NCBI GenBank assembly: GCA_003963225.1
Contig: RXKB01000023.1
Coordinates: forward strand, 39,684 to 103,683
From: Candidatus Babelota bacterium
Lineage (GTDB): Bacteria > Babelota > Babeliae > Babelales > Vermiphilaceae
Reading direction: 5' to 3'
DNA: 64,000 nucleotides
A program made the position numbers and the translations under genes. Numbering within the stretch: the first letter of the stretch is position 1; each line of letters opens with the position of its first letter. Of this stretch, positions 1-15,000 are shown one piece after another. The notes under the pieces are model-generated. The model did no database searches. It was not told the origin of the DNA and saw nothing but the letters and a program-made list of their open reading frames with translations.

Positions 1-3000
1 GGAAATCAAAATAATTGGGAAAGATTTGGTAATGCCTTGGTTAATTTTCCTATCAAAGTCGCAGCAAAAACATTACAAACTGGAGCTAGTATAGGAGGAG
101 GTATTTATGAATTAGGAAAAAAATTAGCTCCAGGAGTTAGTGGTGATATAATAAAAGGTTTATCCGATAATCCAGTATTAAATGCTATAAGAGATTTTGA
201 AAATAGAGTCGATGAATCAGTTCTTCCTGTTTATACTGATAGGTATTATGACGAATCTAATGCTATTGGTAAGCTTGGAAGTTTTAGTTGGTGGGCAAAA
301 GATTTTGCAGATGGTGCGGCTTTTGCTGCCAGTGCCTGGTTAACAGGTTATGGAGCTACTGCATTAACTGGTAAGTTAGGATCTATAAGTACTGCATTAC
401 AAGAAGCAAATTTAAGTAATGCTTCTATAAAAAGTGTAGCAAACTATGCTGGTAAAGCGTTATTAAAATCTAAGGAATTCACAGGACTTGGAAGTAAACA
501 CTTATTAACTGGATTAGTTAATACTTCTTTTGAAGCAGGTTCAGAAGCATATGATGCATCTAAACAAGTTTCTGATTATTATGATGCTTTAATAGAACAA
601 GCAAAAGAATTTAAACAACTAGATAAAGTAGAGAAACTTCAAAAAGAAAAAGAGTCAAATGCTGCAGCAGCTAGAGATTCTACATTTATGTATAATGCTC
701 TACTATTAGGTGTGACAAATACTTTGGGTGAAGCTAAGTGGTTTTTAGGAAACGATGCTGCTATCTATAATAAATTGAAAACAAAATTAATTAGTGCTAA
801 TATATCTCAAGCCGAAAAAACAGCAATTGAACAAACAATACAAAGTTTAGGAAAACCTAGACTATTAAAAGGTTTTTGGAATGGTGTAAAGAATGAAGCT
901 TTTGTAGAAGAGAATTTTCAGTCTGCTATACAAAATAGATTTTTTAATAAGTATACACGACCAGGTGGAGCTGATAAAGATAGCTTAGAAGATCATGCTG
1001 TAGATTTAGCATCAATTGTTTATCAATCGGTTAGAAATGCTGCAGGTTTTGTTGGTAATACTTTATCCATATTACCTAATGCTGTTGGTATGGATGTAAG
1101 AGGGATACAAACAGCTCCACATAGTCCAGAAGATGAAGCATCGCAAGCCATGTTTGCAGCTACAGGATTAGGAGGATCAATGTCTTCATATTCTGAAATG
1201 CGTGATCATAAACAAAAACAAGCTTTTATAGAAAAATATGGTGAAAGAGCTTTAGCGTTTAAAAACATCGTAGATATTGCCAATAAGCATTTTGTAGAAA
1301 ATATGACACAGCCTCTTAATATGTATGACCATACTATAACAGATGCTGAAGGAAATGTTAAAACAAAAAAGATTCCCATTGATCCGGCTACAGGTAAAAT
1401 AAGTATTAATCCACAAGCTATTGCAAATGCTAATCAAAGAAATTCTAACATTATGGAATCTCATAGAATAGCACAAGAAGCTATTCTAGATCAAGATGTT
1501 GTAGGATTTGAAAGAAATAGAAGAAGAACTATTGCAGAGTGGGCATATGACTTAATGTCATTAGCTGGTTATAGTATTGAAGAAGATGAGTTAGATGCGA
1601 TACTAGATAGTATTCCAATGTTCCAAGATGATGTAATGGATGCTTTAGAGGAAAAAGATATTTTACAAAAAAATAAAAGTAAGTTAAGAGAGTATGCTCT
1701 AGATTTAAAAAAGCAATTTAATAAAACTGTGAAAATAAAAGATTTAATTCCTGCTAAAACTAAAGAAGAATTAAGTCTTTTGAATGAAGATGAATTAGAA
1801 GAGTACAACAAGCAAAGAAGAGAAACTAATTTACAGATGAGTATAAGTAATGATGTATTAAGAACTCATTTTTATGTAGATACATCTTTAGAAGCATTGT
1901 TGGATGCAGATCCAGATTTAGTTAAGTATTCTCAAGATACTGTAGCTGATGAGAATGTTTTAAAATCTTTAAGCCCGGAACAAGGTGGAAGATATTTAGA
2001 TTTAATAGAACTTAATTCTATTAAATCAGATTTGGAACAGGGGGACAAATCTACAACTAAAAAAATTATTACAGATCAACTATCTAGACAACTTAGAAAT
2101 AAAGAAGCTTTTGAAAAGGCTAAAAAAGATATTGCAAATTTAGATCTAGATATTAGCAAAGAATCCGATGAAACTAAAAAAGCAGAAATGCTTGGAAAGA
2201 GATCTGCAATTATCAAAAAATTTAATGCGGAAAGTTATTTAAATGATGAAGCTAACAAACTAGAAGGATTTTCTTCTGTTGCTGCTTTAGTTGATAGTGT
2301 AGGCGAAAAAACAATTGTATCCCAATACAATGTTTCTGATACTAAATCTAGAAAAGTAGGAGCACCAAGACTCTATTCTACAAAAAACACCCCAGGTATC
2401 GCTGCAATTAATGAAGGTAGACTTGTAAGTGAAAAAGTATATGAAAGATTACTTACACCTATAAATCAAAAATTAGACAATTCTAATTTAACTATCGAAG
2501 AACTTGAAGTAATTTCACAGGAAATATCTGATATAATAGATAAGTTTGGATATGTTACAATAGGATCTAAAGCGCTATATGATATTATTAATAAGTTGGA
2601 AGAAAAGTATATACCATTTACAACAGAATTAAGTGAAGCTTTGCATGAAATAGTTCTTGCTATAGAAGGAACTACTGAAAACTTATTGGAATGGCTAAAT
2701 AGAATGCCTAATTTTGCAGGAGATGAGGAGAATTTAAGTTATGGATTAGAAATTATTAGAAATGCATTTGCAGAGATTGATGACAATTTATCAGCAATAG
2801 AAAAGACTGAAGCTTTTACAAATACATTGAATAAGTTTTTTAGTGATTTAGCTATAAATCTAAATGTCGAATTTCAAAATCCTCCACAATCTTTCTTAGA
2901 ATTATTCAATCAACTTCTTAGTAAGATTGAAAATGGTGAAATAGATTTAAATGTTTTTCCAAGTATAGTAAATGCTATTGATACTACATCTTCAAATCTA

Positions 3001-6000
3001 AAAAAAGATATTCAAGATATGCAGACAAATTTTACATATCTTGCAAATAAAACTTTAAGTAAAGATCAAATTTTAAATGATATAACAAACAATGAAAATT
3101 ATGAAAAAAATCCACAACAATTTAATCTAACTTCAGTTTTTGAAAAAATGTTTAATGATGAAGATCAGAAAACATTAAGTAAATTTACAAATTTTTTAAG
3201 ATGGATTCAATCTGATGGTGGCTTGGATTTTCAAGATCCTAAAAGTATTGCAGAGCTTTTTACAGATTTATTTGGGACGGAATTAGGAGAAAACGGCGTT
3301 GATGATTTTACTAATTTAGATCTCGTAAATAATGTACTCAGATTTCTAGAAAAGGCAGCAGAAGCATATAGAATTAGAACTGATGTTTCAGATACTTTTA
3401 GAGAGACTATGTTAAATAGAATAAAAGAATTACAAGAATTATATAAAATAATTCAAGTAAAAACTCAATATAATATAAGTAAGCAAGATGCTAAAAATCA
3501 ATTATATTTAGACTTTAAAACAGAGGGAGTATTTAAAGTATTTGGATTTGACGCAGGAAAAAATCCAGATCCCAATAACGAACTAATTCAATTACTAAAT
3601 GAAGTACTATCAGATACTGATAAAAAAGCTTTAGAAGAATTAGAATATCAAAAAGGAGAAAACTCATTTAGTAATTTATTAGGATTATTATCACTAGCTA
3701 AGGCGTCATTTACTTCAGAACAAGCTGAGAAATTTACTAAAATATTAGAAGATATAGAAAATTCTATTATTGAAAAATTCTTAACAGAAAATCCTGGGAT
3801 AGGAAAAGCTTGGGTTAAACAAATAAGAGATAAAAAACTAAATGGTTTATATGATACGTTTAATTTATTTGCCAGTACTTTATTAAAGAACCCAACTAAA
3901 GAATTTATTTCTCCATTTTATGAATTACCACAATCGGCATTATTTCAAATCTTTGAACATGGTAGTTATATTGAAGCAATATTAAGAATTGATAAAGATG
4001 TAAACAGTGGATTACTCACTGCAGAACAAGGTAATATCTTATATAAGTATGTTACTGAAATAATACAACCTTTAAATGGTTTAAAAGATTTAAAGAATAT
4101 ATTAGGTAGTAGTTTATCTTATTTAGATTTAAAAACTGAAGTTGAAAAAATTGCATCAGAATTAGGAATTAATTTATCTCAGCAACAGTTTGCAACAGCT
4201 ATGGATATGCTTCTATTCTTAAGCACTTCTAATACTGATGAAAAATCAATGGGCTATGCTGCAGTATTAAATGGTGTACTAGGATCTGGAAAGTCTACAA
4301 TAACTGGAATAATACTTAAAACTTTTAATAAGTTAAATAAAGATTCAAAGCTTGATAGAATAAAAGGAGTAGGACATGTTGAAAATTCTGCAGAGAATAT
4401 AAATAAACATATTGACTCTTCTAGAAAAGATTTAACAACTTTAGATAAAGTTACTGCCGAATATTTAAAAACTGTAGATATATTAGTAGTAGATGAAGCT
4501 TTTGCATTTTCAAATACAGATATTGCTAAACTACATACTCTAGTACTTGCTGAAAATAAAACAAGATCTGACAAAAATAAAATAAAGGTTTTATTTTTAG
4601 GAGACATGTCTCAAAATAAAATTGAAGAAGACCACGTACTATTAACTTACAAAGGACTTTCTGGGTTAAGTAAGAGTATAGAAGATAACTATTCTATAAA
4701 TAGAATATCTCCGTTAGCTACAATTTATAGATCTAATATATCATCTATTGTAGACGCATTAATGAAATTTAAAGATATTAGAGAAGAAGTCCCAGTAATA
4801 GATACTCTATCTAATATATCATCTTTACAAGAATATGATGCAAATAGCTTAGGAGTTACTTCAATTAATTCTCAAACATTACCAACTTTTTTAGCAAACA
4901 GACCTACAAATAGAGAAGCTATTATTATAGTAAACAATAATAACGCTGTAAATACTTTTATAAATCAATTAAAAGCAGTAACTAGTAAAACCTTAGAAGA
5001 GTTAAATATAAAAGTGTTAAGTTATTATAACGTTCAAAGTTTAACTACAGACGAAGTATATATTCTTCTAGATAAAAATGAAAAAGATCATATAGGTAAA
5101 TCCTTTACTGATAAGGCATTTAACACTGCTATGTATACATCAATAGGTCGAGCTAAATTTTTTGTAGGTATATCATCTAATTCAGTAATAGTTCATAGTA
5201 ATAAACAAGATATAGATACTTCCTTAGATTTAGGAGAAGAAGTAAAAGATAAGTTAAAAAAATCAAGAGAGAAAATTGAAGAGGGTTTTGCGAATGCAGC
5301 TGAAAGATATTTTGGAGTTAAAAAAGAAAATAAAGAAAAGGAAAAAGAAAAGCCTATTGTAAAAAAGGATGAGAAGGAAGAAGAAGATACATCTAGTTTA
5401 GAGTCTTCTATGGATATTGAAGATACTTCTACAGGTGATGAAGAAGACATTGATGTAGATGAACAAGGTATAGAAGTAGAACCTGTAGATAATATTGAAG
5501 ATATAATACCAGATGTAAAATCTGAACTTCCTTTCTTAACTTTAGAAGAAATTTCAAAATTACATGAAGAAGGGCATTTACCACTACAAGATGTAACAAA
5601 TCAAGCTATAAAAAATATTTTAGACGATTTACCACAAGGTAAAATTATGGCTAAAATAATTGCAATTAGAGATGATGAGACTGTAGATCCTAAAAGACAG
5701 ATTAGATATGTAGTAGTAGCGGCGGATAGATCAGGACGGTATTATGCGATTGCTCAATTAAATGAAGAGGAAATTAATTCTTCATTTGCACATATACCTG
5801 AAGCAGCTAAAGGAAAAGGTATTGTTTCCTTTAATAGTGGTATGAAAGCAATTCCAGCTAAGGATGTAATACAAGAAATAGAAATTAAGAATCTACAAAA
5901 AGCTACTTATTCTTATGTTGATAATGAAGCGGATAAAGTACCTGCAGATTTTGAAGATATTATAATGACATGGATTACTGGTTTTTATGGTACTGATATG

Positions 6001-9000
6001 AAGTCAGCCAGTGATGCACTCTTTGGAGGAAAGCCAGTAGCTAAAGAAAACATAGATTGGTCAAAATTTAGTACAGAAGTAGTTACTTATGCACTGTTTA
6101 ATAGATATAAATTAGGAGAAAGAGGATTTCATCCTGATAATATAATAGGATCAGTTGTTTTATCTATTAAGGGATACAACCTAAAATCTAAAAATGCTTT
6201 ACCGCAAATTATAATTTTATCACAAGCACCTGCTAATTCGTTAACTACTAATTCATTAGTAGATGGAAATTTAACTAATCCTTGGTTTGAAAAAACTATA
6301 AGACCTATAATAGATTTTACTAAAGCTATTAAAGAATTAGAAAATATATTTTTAGAAGATGCTTTTGTAGAAGCTAATACTAAAGGTAAAAAACTTTACT
6401 TAGGAGATGGGCATAAAACTTTAAATACTGATATAATAGATGAGTTTGCTAAACTCGGGTATGAGTACTTTACACCAGGTTTACCATTAAGAAGTAATGC
6501 AATTGATATTCTTAGAAAAATATTAAGTAGTGAAAACGTAGAATTTAATTCAGATAAACTTACAGATGAGGATATGTCTAAACTTATTAGACATCTTGAT
6601 ACTGTTATTAAAATGCTTTATACTGAAAAAACAAAAGATCTAGTTATTCAAAATACTGAGGAAGCTATTGAAGATGCAAAAAGAATATTTGGTAATAACT
6701 ATACATTAGATTTTGAACAAGTTGTTGGTAAACAGAAGAATTATGTTAAGGTTAGAATACTAGATGTAGATGGTAATCTAAGTAATGCAGAAGTTCCTAT
6801 TCATAGTTTAGGTGGAACTGAAGTTACTAAAGCTTGGAATCGTTTTGCAAATGGTGTTGGGAATTCTAAGTTCAAGGGTTTTCAATTAACGACCTTATCC
6901 AAAGAAAATGCAGAGGGAGCAGAAAAAAGATTTTTATCTCCTAAGTCTTTATTATCTTTGAGACATGGATCAAAAACTAGAGCTGACGGATCTACTAAAT
7001 TAAGCTTAACAGGACTTATTAAATATCGTTTTAGACTTGCAGTTTTAGGAGATCCTAAATCAGAACCACACGTGCAGAATGTTGATCCAAAAACTTTAGA
7101 AACATTACAGACTGCTATGCAGGATTTTATTAATTCTGAATTTAAGGATAGACAGTTTCAAATGAGTAATGAAAAAATTATTGAAGGTCTAAAAAAAGTA
7201 TATCCAGAAGAAGTCAAAGAACTATTAGATTCTGTAGTTAGCAATGAAGCTGTACCTATAACTTCTAAAGTATTGGAACAAATTACACAAATAATTCCAG
7301 GAGTTCCTGTTGTTTTAGATAATGGTAAAGTAATGAGATTACATACCGATTCATCAGTATCTGCTGTATCCTTAGCAAATAAAGATGCTAGAACAACTAT
7401 TCAAAGTAAATTGACATCTGGATTTAAAGGATATATGCCACCTAGTATTACGTTAGTAAATAATGAAGTAAGTGAAGAAGCAACACTTGCTAAAGCTGAT
7501 GATTATGTAAAATCTATGGTGGGCAAGGAAGACACTAAAGAATCTGGATATAAAAAATTAACAGATAAGCAAAAAGCAAATTTAAAAAAGAAATTTGATA
7601 ATACACCTTTAAGCTGGTTAGCAAATTTAATATTTCCACATTTAGGTAATGTTCGTATATACATTGATGAATCTGGAAATTTAGATATAAATGGATTATC
7701 CGTAACATATTTAGATAAAGATACTAAAGATCCTATAATTGTACTATCTAAAAATTATGACTTAGAAGTGTTAGCACATGAACTTATTCATGCATTAACA
7801 TTAAGATCTCTTCATGATCCTAAAACAGCTGCAGAAATACAATTTGCTAAACGTATAAAACGTTTGCAAGAATTATTTGAAGAAAGAGCTACTAAGGTTA
7901 CTGGAATAGCATTAAAAGATATTTATCAAAATACTCTATCTCAGATAGATGTTAAAGAGTTTATTGCTAATTTATCAAATCCTTTATTTGTTCAAGCTGC
8001 ACAACAAATAAAAATAAAACAGAAAGGAGGAATATCAAATCTCTTAAAAGAAATTGTAAAGGCTATAGTTGATTTATTTGGACTTTCTAGTAAAGAAAAT
8101 CCAAATATTTATGAGCTAACTGTAAAATCTTTAACGGACTTTTTAAGTAATCCTATAGAAGAAAATACAAAACCTGTTGAACCTGTAGGTGATAACGATA
8201 AAGAAAGATTAGAAAATAAAATATTAGAGTTAGATACAAGATATGAAAATGATTTAAATAATGAAGATTACCTTTTTAAGAAGGATATAATTAAAGATGT
8301 TATAGAACAAATTGATAAGGGAACTCCTATTGGTAAAGAAACTATAGACGATTTATTAGCTTTCGGTATGTCCAAGAAAGTAAATAAAAATCCAGGAAGC
8401 GAAGAAGGTAGATTTGAAAGAGCAAAGTTAGAGAATATTTCTCTACTAAAAAAAGAATTTGAAGTATCTAAAAGTATCTCCAGTATTGAAACTTTCAATA
8501 CAGCTTTGTTTTTAATCAAAAAGCAAATGTATCTAGAAATGGAAAATTCCATTGTAGATAGTATCCCCGTATCTTATTTAGAAGCTAAACAATCTACTTT
8601 TAAAATCTTATCTGCACAATATGGGGACTTATTAAAGCAATTTAGAGAAGAGACTGAAAATGTATTAGGATCTAGAGCTAAACATGTATTAGATGAAAAT
8701 ATCCCATCATTGGATAATATAAATATCTTAGATTTAGAATACTTCTATGATAAGCTAATAGATAAATATAATAAATTACCCATAGATAGTATACAACATG
8801 ATATTTTAGGGAAAATATATAGTGCTACTTTAATTGATTTAAAAAACTTAATGTTGAAATATCAAATAAAACTAGTAGCGCTAGAAACTATTTCTAAAAA
8901 TAATAATAATATTTACAATAAAACCATACGTTATATATTTAATAATTGGGCAATATTTCCTAAAGAGAATACAGATGCTAACTTAGCTAGTGAAATTCAA

Positions 9001-12000
9001 GATAACGATGAAAGGAACTTGGTAAGCTCCTTCACAGAGTCTTTAAAAACTTATTTATCTCTTATTCCAATTAGAGATGAAAGTGGAGATATTATTAGTT
9101 TTGTATTACCTAAAACAGCAATAAAAACATTATTTGAATTATTTGAGAACACTATAGATTTTACAGAATTAAATACACCTGAAGTTCTTAGAAGAACTCT
9201 TATACGATTAAGAGATACAGGATTAAATACAAAAGAAGATATTGCTATTTTTAACAAGTTAATACAAACTATAGGAGACTTTACATCACAAGAAGATCTA
9301 CCTAAGAATATAACTGTATTTGTAGATTCGTTTAGTAATAATGTCGATAGTTTTCAAAATAGCTTTTATGTCATCGAAACCATTAATCCTGCTGAAGATA
9401 TTAATCTAGAAGGATTTACAGTAGAAGAAGCAAAACATATTTATGGCGATAAGGTGAAGATCACGCAATATTCTTCATTTAAAAATTTTAATATTGAAGC
9501 ACATCCAGGGTTGAATATGGAGCAAGCAATAAAGATGTTTTTACGTTCTAAATCCTTCAATGATTTAGCAAATATAAAATCTTATTTAGGGTCGGCTACA
9601 AATGTCTCATACTTAGAAATTGATGAAAAAACTAAATTTAATTTTGGAGAAGATAAGGGTGATTTCTCTTTAACAAGACTTTCTAGGGTATCTAAAAAAG
9701 TTGTATCTAGCTATAAGACAAAAACTAAAGAGCATTTAATTAATAACTTAATTAGTCTTCTTAGTGGTAGTCCAGTTTTAATTAATGAGAAGTTGGTTTC
9801 GATTAATGCAAAAAATTTCGATACTACATTTAAACCAATAGCATCAAGAATTCTAACGGCTACCTCAACTAATTCTAAAGTAGCGGCACTGAAACAGTTA
9901 TTAAAATTATTTAATCTTGAGCATATTTTAAATTTTGATGATCAAGTAATTAATGCAGATCAAGGAGAATTTTCTACTCTTCTTAATGAAACTATTACAT
10001 CATTTAAAGCTTTCTTTGAAAGTTTAACTAATCAAACTAGTGAATTACATAATGTTTTTAAATTATCAGATCCTGAAATACTTAAAAATGGCAACATAGA
10101 TTTACGCTCTTTAGAAGAAGATGTACGAATAGCTTTTGTTAATTCTCAAAGTGCAGATATCTTTATAAGTAGACTATCTAATTTGGCATCTAGACATGTA
10201 CAGGTAAAATCACTTAATGCTATTAAGACATCTGACGGTAAAATCTTAATTGATTATATCCCTACTAGTTCATATAGGCAAGTTTTAAAAGATTTGAAAA
10301 AACCACCTACACAAAGAAGATATGTTAATTCTCCATTCTTCCAAAATAATATATTTGTAAATGGTGTAAATACTGTAGTAGATGGTTCAACCCGAATACT
10401 ATTAAAAAAATCTGGAAATTATTTTACACTAGCAAATAGATTCTCCCCAGGAAAAAGATTAGAATTAATGGTTAATGACTTATTCTTTTCACAAATAGAA
10501 AAGAGTAATGAGTATTATCAGACTCTTTATCAGCAAGGGGAGGCTACTAAATCGGAAACACCTAAAATAAAATATTTAGATTTAAATAATATTTTGGATG
10601 CTTTAGATACTATGCTATTACAATTAAATAATTTAGATCCTAATATTACTAGTAAAAAAAGTTATAATCACAAACAGCGACTAGGATTTACAGTTTATGA
10701 TAGAGCTAAAAAGATTGTAGGAGATGGAGATTTAACTTCTAAAGAATACCGAGATGAATTGAAAAAAGAAATATTAAAAGCTTTTTATGAAGAGGCGAAA
10801 TCCTTAAATGAGGATTTTAGAAAAAAACAATTACATGTTAATGATTCAATTCCTCAAGTATATAAGAAGATTAAAAATACTTATACCTCTCAAAATCTTA
10901 ATGATGTATTTAAAGAATTCTTTTCTAAACTAGTTAAAGAAGATGAATTATCATCAGTAGATGATTTAAAAGCTTTTAAAGCACATAGTAGAACTTTTAA
11001 AGAAACTAACTATCCGGAAGAAAAAGAATTTACTTATATGTTATTTGCATTTGTAGCTAATAATTATGTAAATTCATTTGGTCTTTCTCAACTTGCTTAT
11101 GGAGATTTAAATCAGTGGGGATCATTATCTAATTTAGGTAAGCGTGCACAGTTGAGTGCTTCTCCAGGATATTACGGTGTAATACATGATACATTTGGAT
11201 TACCAAAACAGGCACATATTTTAATGGTTAATGATGTATTAACATCTGGTTCTCAATATCATGAATTATTAGAAAAATTCAATTTAGACTTAACTAAACA
11301 ATTTAATATTTTACATCAGATTTCTAATGCTACTTTAAATAAACAAAGAGGATTAGAAGCTTCTGAATACGACACTATTGAAAGAACAGATGGTACATTA
11401 TTTGTAACTCCTAAGTTTTACTATAAATTACAAAAAGGATTTGGTTCAGGATTAAATCTAAAAAATGTAATGAAAGATCAAGCATTTGGTTGGACTGAAC
11501 AACGTATTGCTGATAAAGAAAAAGTTTTTAATTCCTTAGAAGATTTAAAAAAGTATTTAGGAATAGAAAGAGCTGTAGAAGGAGTACATTATATAAAAGA
11601 AAGTTCCACATCAAATAGAGAGCTTACTATAAATGACGTAAAAATAGATAAAGCTTTAGCTAAAAGAGTAGATAAACTTTTTGAATCCTCTAGATTTGCA
11701 GATGACATTTTACTTACAACTAATAAACCTATTGAAGAGTCTAAGAAATATTATGCGGAATATTTAAAGCATGTTAAAAAAACAGAGAAAACTCAAACAT
11801 TAGATGATTTTAAAAACTTTGTAGAAACTTACCAAATAAAAACCGTTGAAGAGACTGAGAATACTTTTTACCCTATAAAGATAGTTACAAGTCCTATAGG
11901 ATTAAAAAATGCTCTAATAGTTTTGGATGATAATTTTATTAATGAGAATTCACATAATCCTCAGTCTAGAGAAGATCTTAGAAAATTAAGAGAATTTTTA

Positions 12001-15000
12001 GATGCTGCAGAATTTAATGGGGAGCCTATAAGTATGATTTCATTTAAATCTGCTAATAAAGCACCATTTGATAATGCAGTAGATTTATTTGATTCTAATG
12101 GGAAATTATTAGAAAATCCACAGCTAGATACAAATAATGGTATTGTAACCATGGGTATGGATTTATTTAAAATACAATATAACCCGTTCTCTACCGATAC
12201 TACTACAGCTGTACCTAGACAATTACTACATTTTTTATCTACAATAGAGAATACACAGATAGCTACTGATACTTATACAGCATTAGCACAGCTTCAAAAT
12301 ATTTTATATACAGATTTATTTTCTAGTTCAAGTGGTCGTACTAAAAAATTAAGTAAGAAAGAAATAATAAAATTATTAAATAGTTCAATAAAAGAAGGAC
12401 AAGATAATTTTTCGGTAATAAATGCAATTCAAAGTGGATTATCAATAGATCACCCTACGATTGTTCAGAAAGTAATTGGTATATTAGGATCTATGTTAAA
12501 TAAGTCAGCATCTAGAATACGATTACCTGGAGGTAAATTAATTCTTAGATCTGATATAGGGTATACCCTTCCTAATAACAGAAAATTAGGACATGGGAAA
12601 ACTTCTAATGGAACACTTTATGCAGAAACTGTAATACCTAAACACTTCTTAAATCAATCTCAAATTGATGCTATTAATAGAGGTGAGAATTTATTCCTAA
12701 CACAAGGAGATATGTTTGGATTTAGAATTCCATCAGGAGATTTAAATGCTGGTATATTATTAAAGGTTGTAGATTTTTATGAGTCGGATAGTCAATCTAA
12801 TATTGCAATAATGCCAGATTTAGAAATCTTTAAACAAGGTTGGGATTTTGATGTGGATGCTCTATTTTTATTGAATTACGAAGAAGCATCTACTACTTAT
12901 ATGTCGGATAGTTTAAAGATACAAAAAGGAGATATAGTAGGTTTTGAGCCAAATAAAAAATATGATATTGAAGACAATGAGCAATTCTTACGATCTGAAA
13001 TAATTTTATTAAATGAGATGACAAAAGTATCTCAGGAGCTTGCAGCATTAAAAGATACAAAAAAAGAAAAAGATGTTGTAAAAATTATAGAAGTAAAAGA
13101 TAAATTAAAACAATTAAAAAAACTTAGAATTTCGTTACTAAAGAATCAAGTGGTAAGTGGTATCATGCGGGCATATTTAGATTCTACAAATAATAGTAGG
13201 ATTCTTGATGTTACTACTTTACAAATTATAAAAGATAGTATTGAATATCTAAAAAATGGTGACCAAGATTTATACACTCCAGACAATATTGAGGATCCAT
13301 CCTTTGTTAGAGATAACATAGCGATGTATTCAAATGTAAATGAAGCTGCTAATGCTATCGGTATTTATGCTAAAGGTTCTTCAGTTAATGCATACATTTC
13401 AAAAACTGGTAGATCTGGACATAATTCAAGTCCTAAAATTTCTAATGAAGCTAGGTTCACAATTAATAATCGATTAATTAAAAAGTTTGATACCAGAATA
13501 AATGTTTTTGGACAGGACTCCGTTGTTTATACTGTAAATAATAAATTATTAAATGCTTTCTTAGATGCGTTAAAGAATCCAGAAATATTTTCAATAGGCT
13601 TTAATGGTACTAATGCTAACATGATTGATACTGCATTATCTGTAGGAATGGACTTTAGAGATGTATTATTAATATTTAATCACCCAGCAGTTAGAAAGCT
13701 ATATAAAAATAGATCGGCAAGAGATTTATTTAAAGCTTTAGAAACTTATATTATTGACAGTAATGGGAAATATACTAAAGAATTTGCAGATTTAAATGTA
13801 ACAACCAAAGAATTAAGAGATGCATATAAGGCAGATTTTAATTCTATTGAAGATCTAATAAATAAACAGGGTCAAAGTATTGAGGAGATAAATAGTGATA
13901 ACGAATCTGAAGAAACTGTACAAGATGTTGATTCATCTGATGTTAATGTAGTAGAAGATAGTGCAGAAGAAGAGTCAACAGTTGAAAAGAATATCGATTT
14001 AACAACAATGAATTCATCATTACTTAAAATGTTCATGGTTCTTTATAAATTAAATAAAGTGTCTGAATCTAAATTTAAACTTATATCTCTTATTAATTTG
14101 GCACAAGACAAACCTACAACTATAGCTCAAATATTTAACTGGGAGGAAAGTATTCGTAAAGTATTTAAGTCTGAATTTCTTAACGACTTATTATTAAAAC
14201 TTGAAGGTTTAGCTGGCTATAAATTAAACTCTCAACAATATGTGGAAGCTATAAACAAAGCTATAGCGTCTATAAGGAACTCCTATATTCAAGAATTTGA
14301 TCCAGAAACAGACACTGAAGCATATAAATCAATACTTAATCCTAACTTTGGAATTGAGTCGGAATTTATTCTAGAGAAAAATCCACATTTAGCTGTTGCA
14401 TTAGTTCAAACACTAACTCATATAAAGAACTTAAAACAGAATTTTGCTATATTTTCCCCTGATGCTATAAAGGTTGTAAATTCATTTGTTCCTAAAGTTA
14501 ATCATGCCATAAGTACTTCAGGACAAGCTAAACAAAATGGATTATTTTCATTATCAGATTTATTAATATCTTCTTTTGCTTCAGATATTATAAACACTTT
14601 GGCTACAAATATCCAAAAATTAACAAAGACTAATAGGAGAATGCAGGATGTTGTAGGTATTGATGCATTCAGTAACAATTTAGTACTTATGTTACAGGCT
14701 GTAGAGAAATATGAGAGTAATGAAATAATGACTAATAATTACTATAATAGAAATATTTTTCTAGAAAATTTAATATTTAAACCTGGCGTGCCAGCAACCA
14801 TTAAAACTATTGAAACATTTACTGAATATTCTTTTCAATTAGCAGATTACCATAAAGCATTTAATGATTTAGCAAAATTTGATTTTGAAGAGAAATTTAA
14901 CGAACAAGGCGAATTTGTAGGGTATACTGCAGTATACAATCATACTAAAACTTCTTCACAATTACAACACGATTTAGTAACCTATGCTACGTATAAATAT

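Noticed and set aside
4254..4607. Minus-strand frame of 117 codons inside the giant gene
   Set aside because: It lies antisense to the helicase motifs of the giant protein, is Ser/Phe/Leu-rich as expected from a complement of coding AT-rich DNA, and has no start context.
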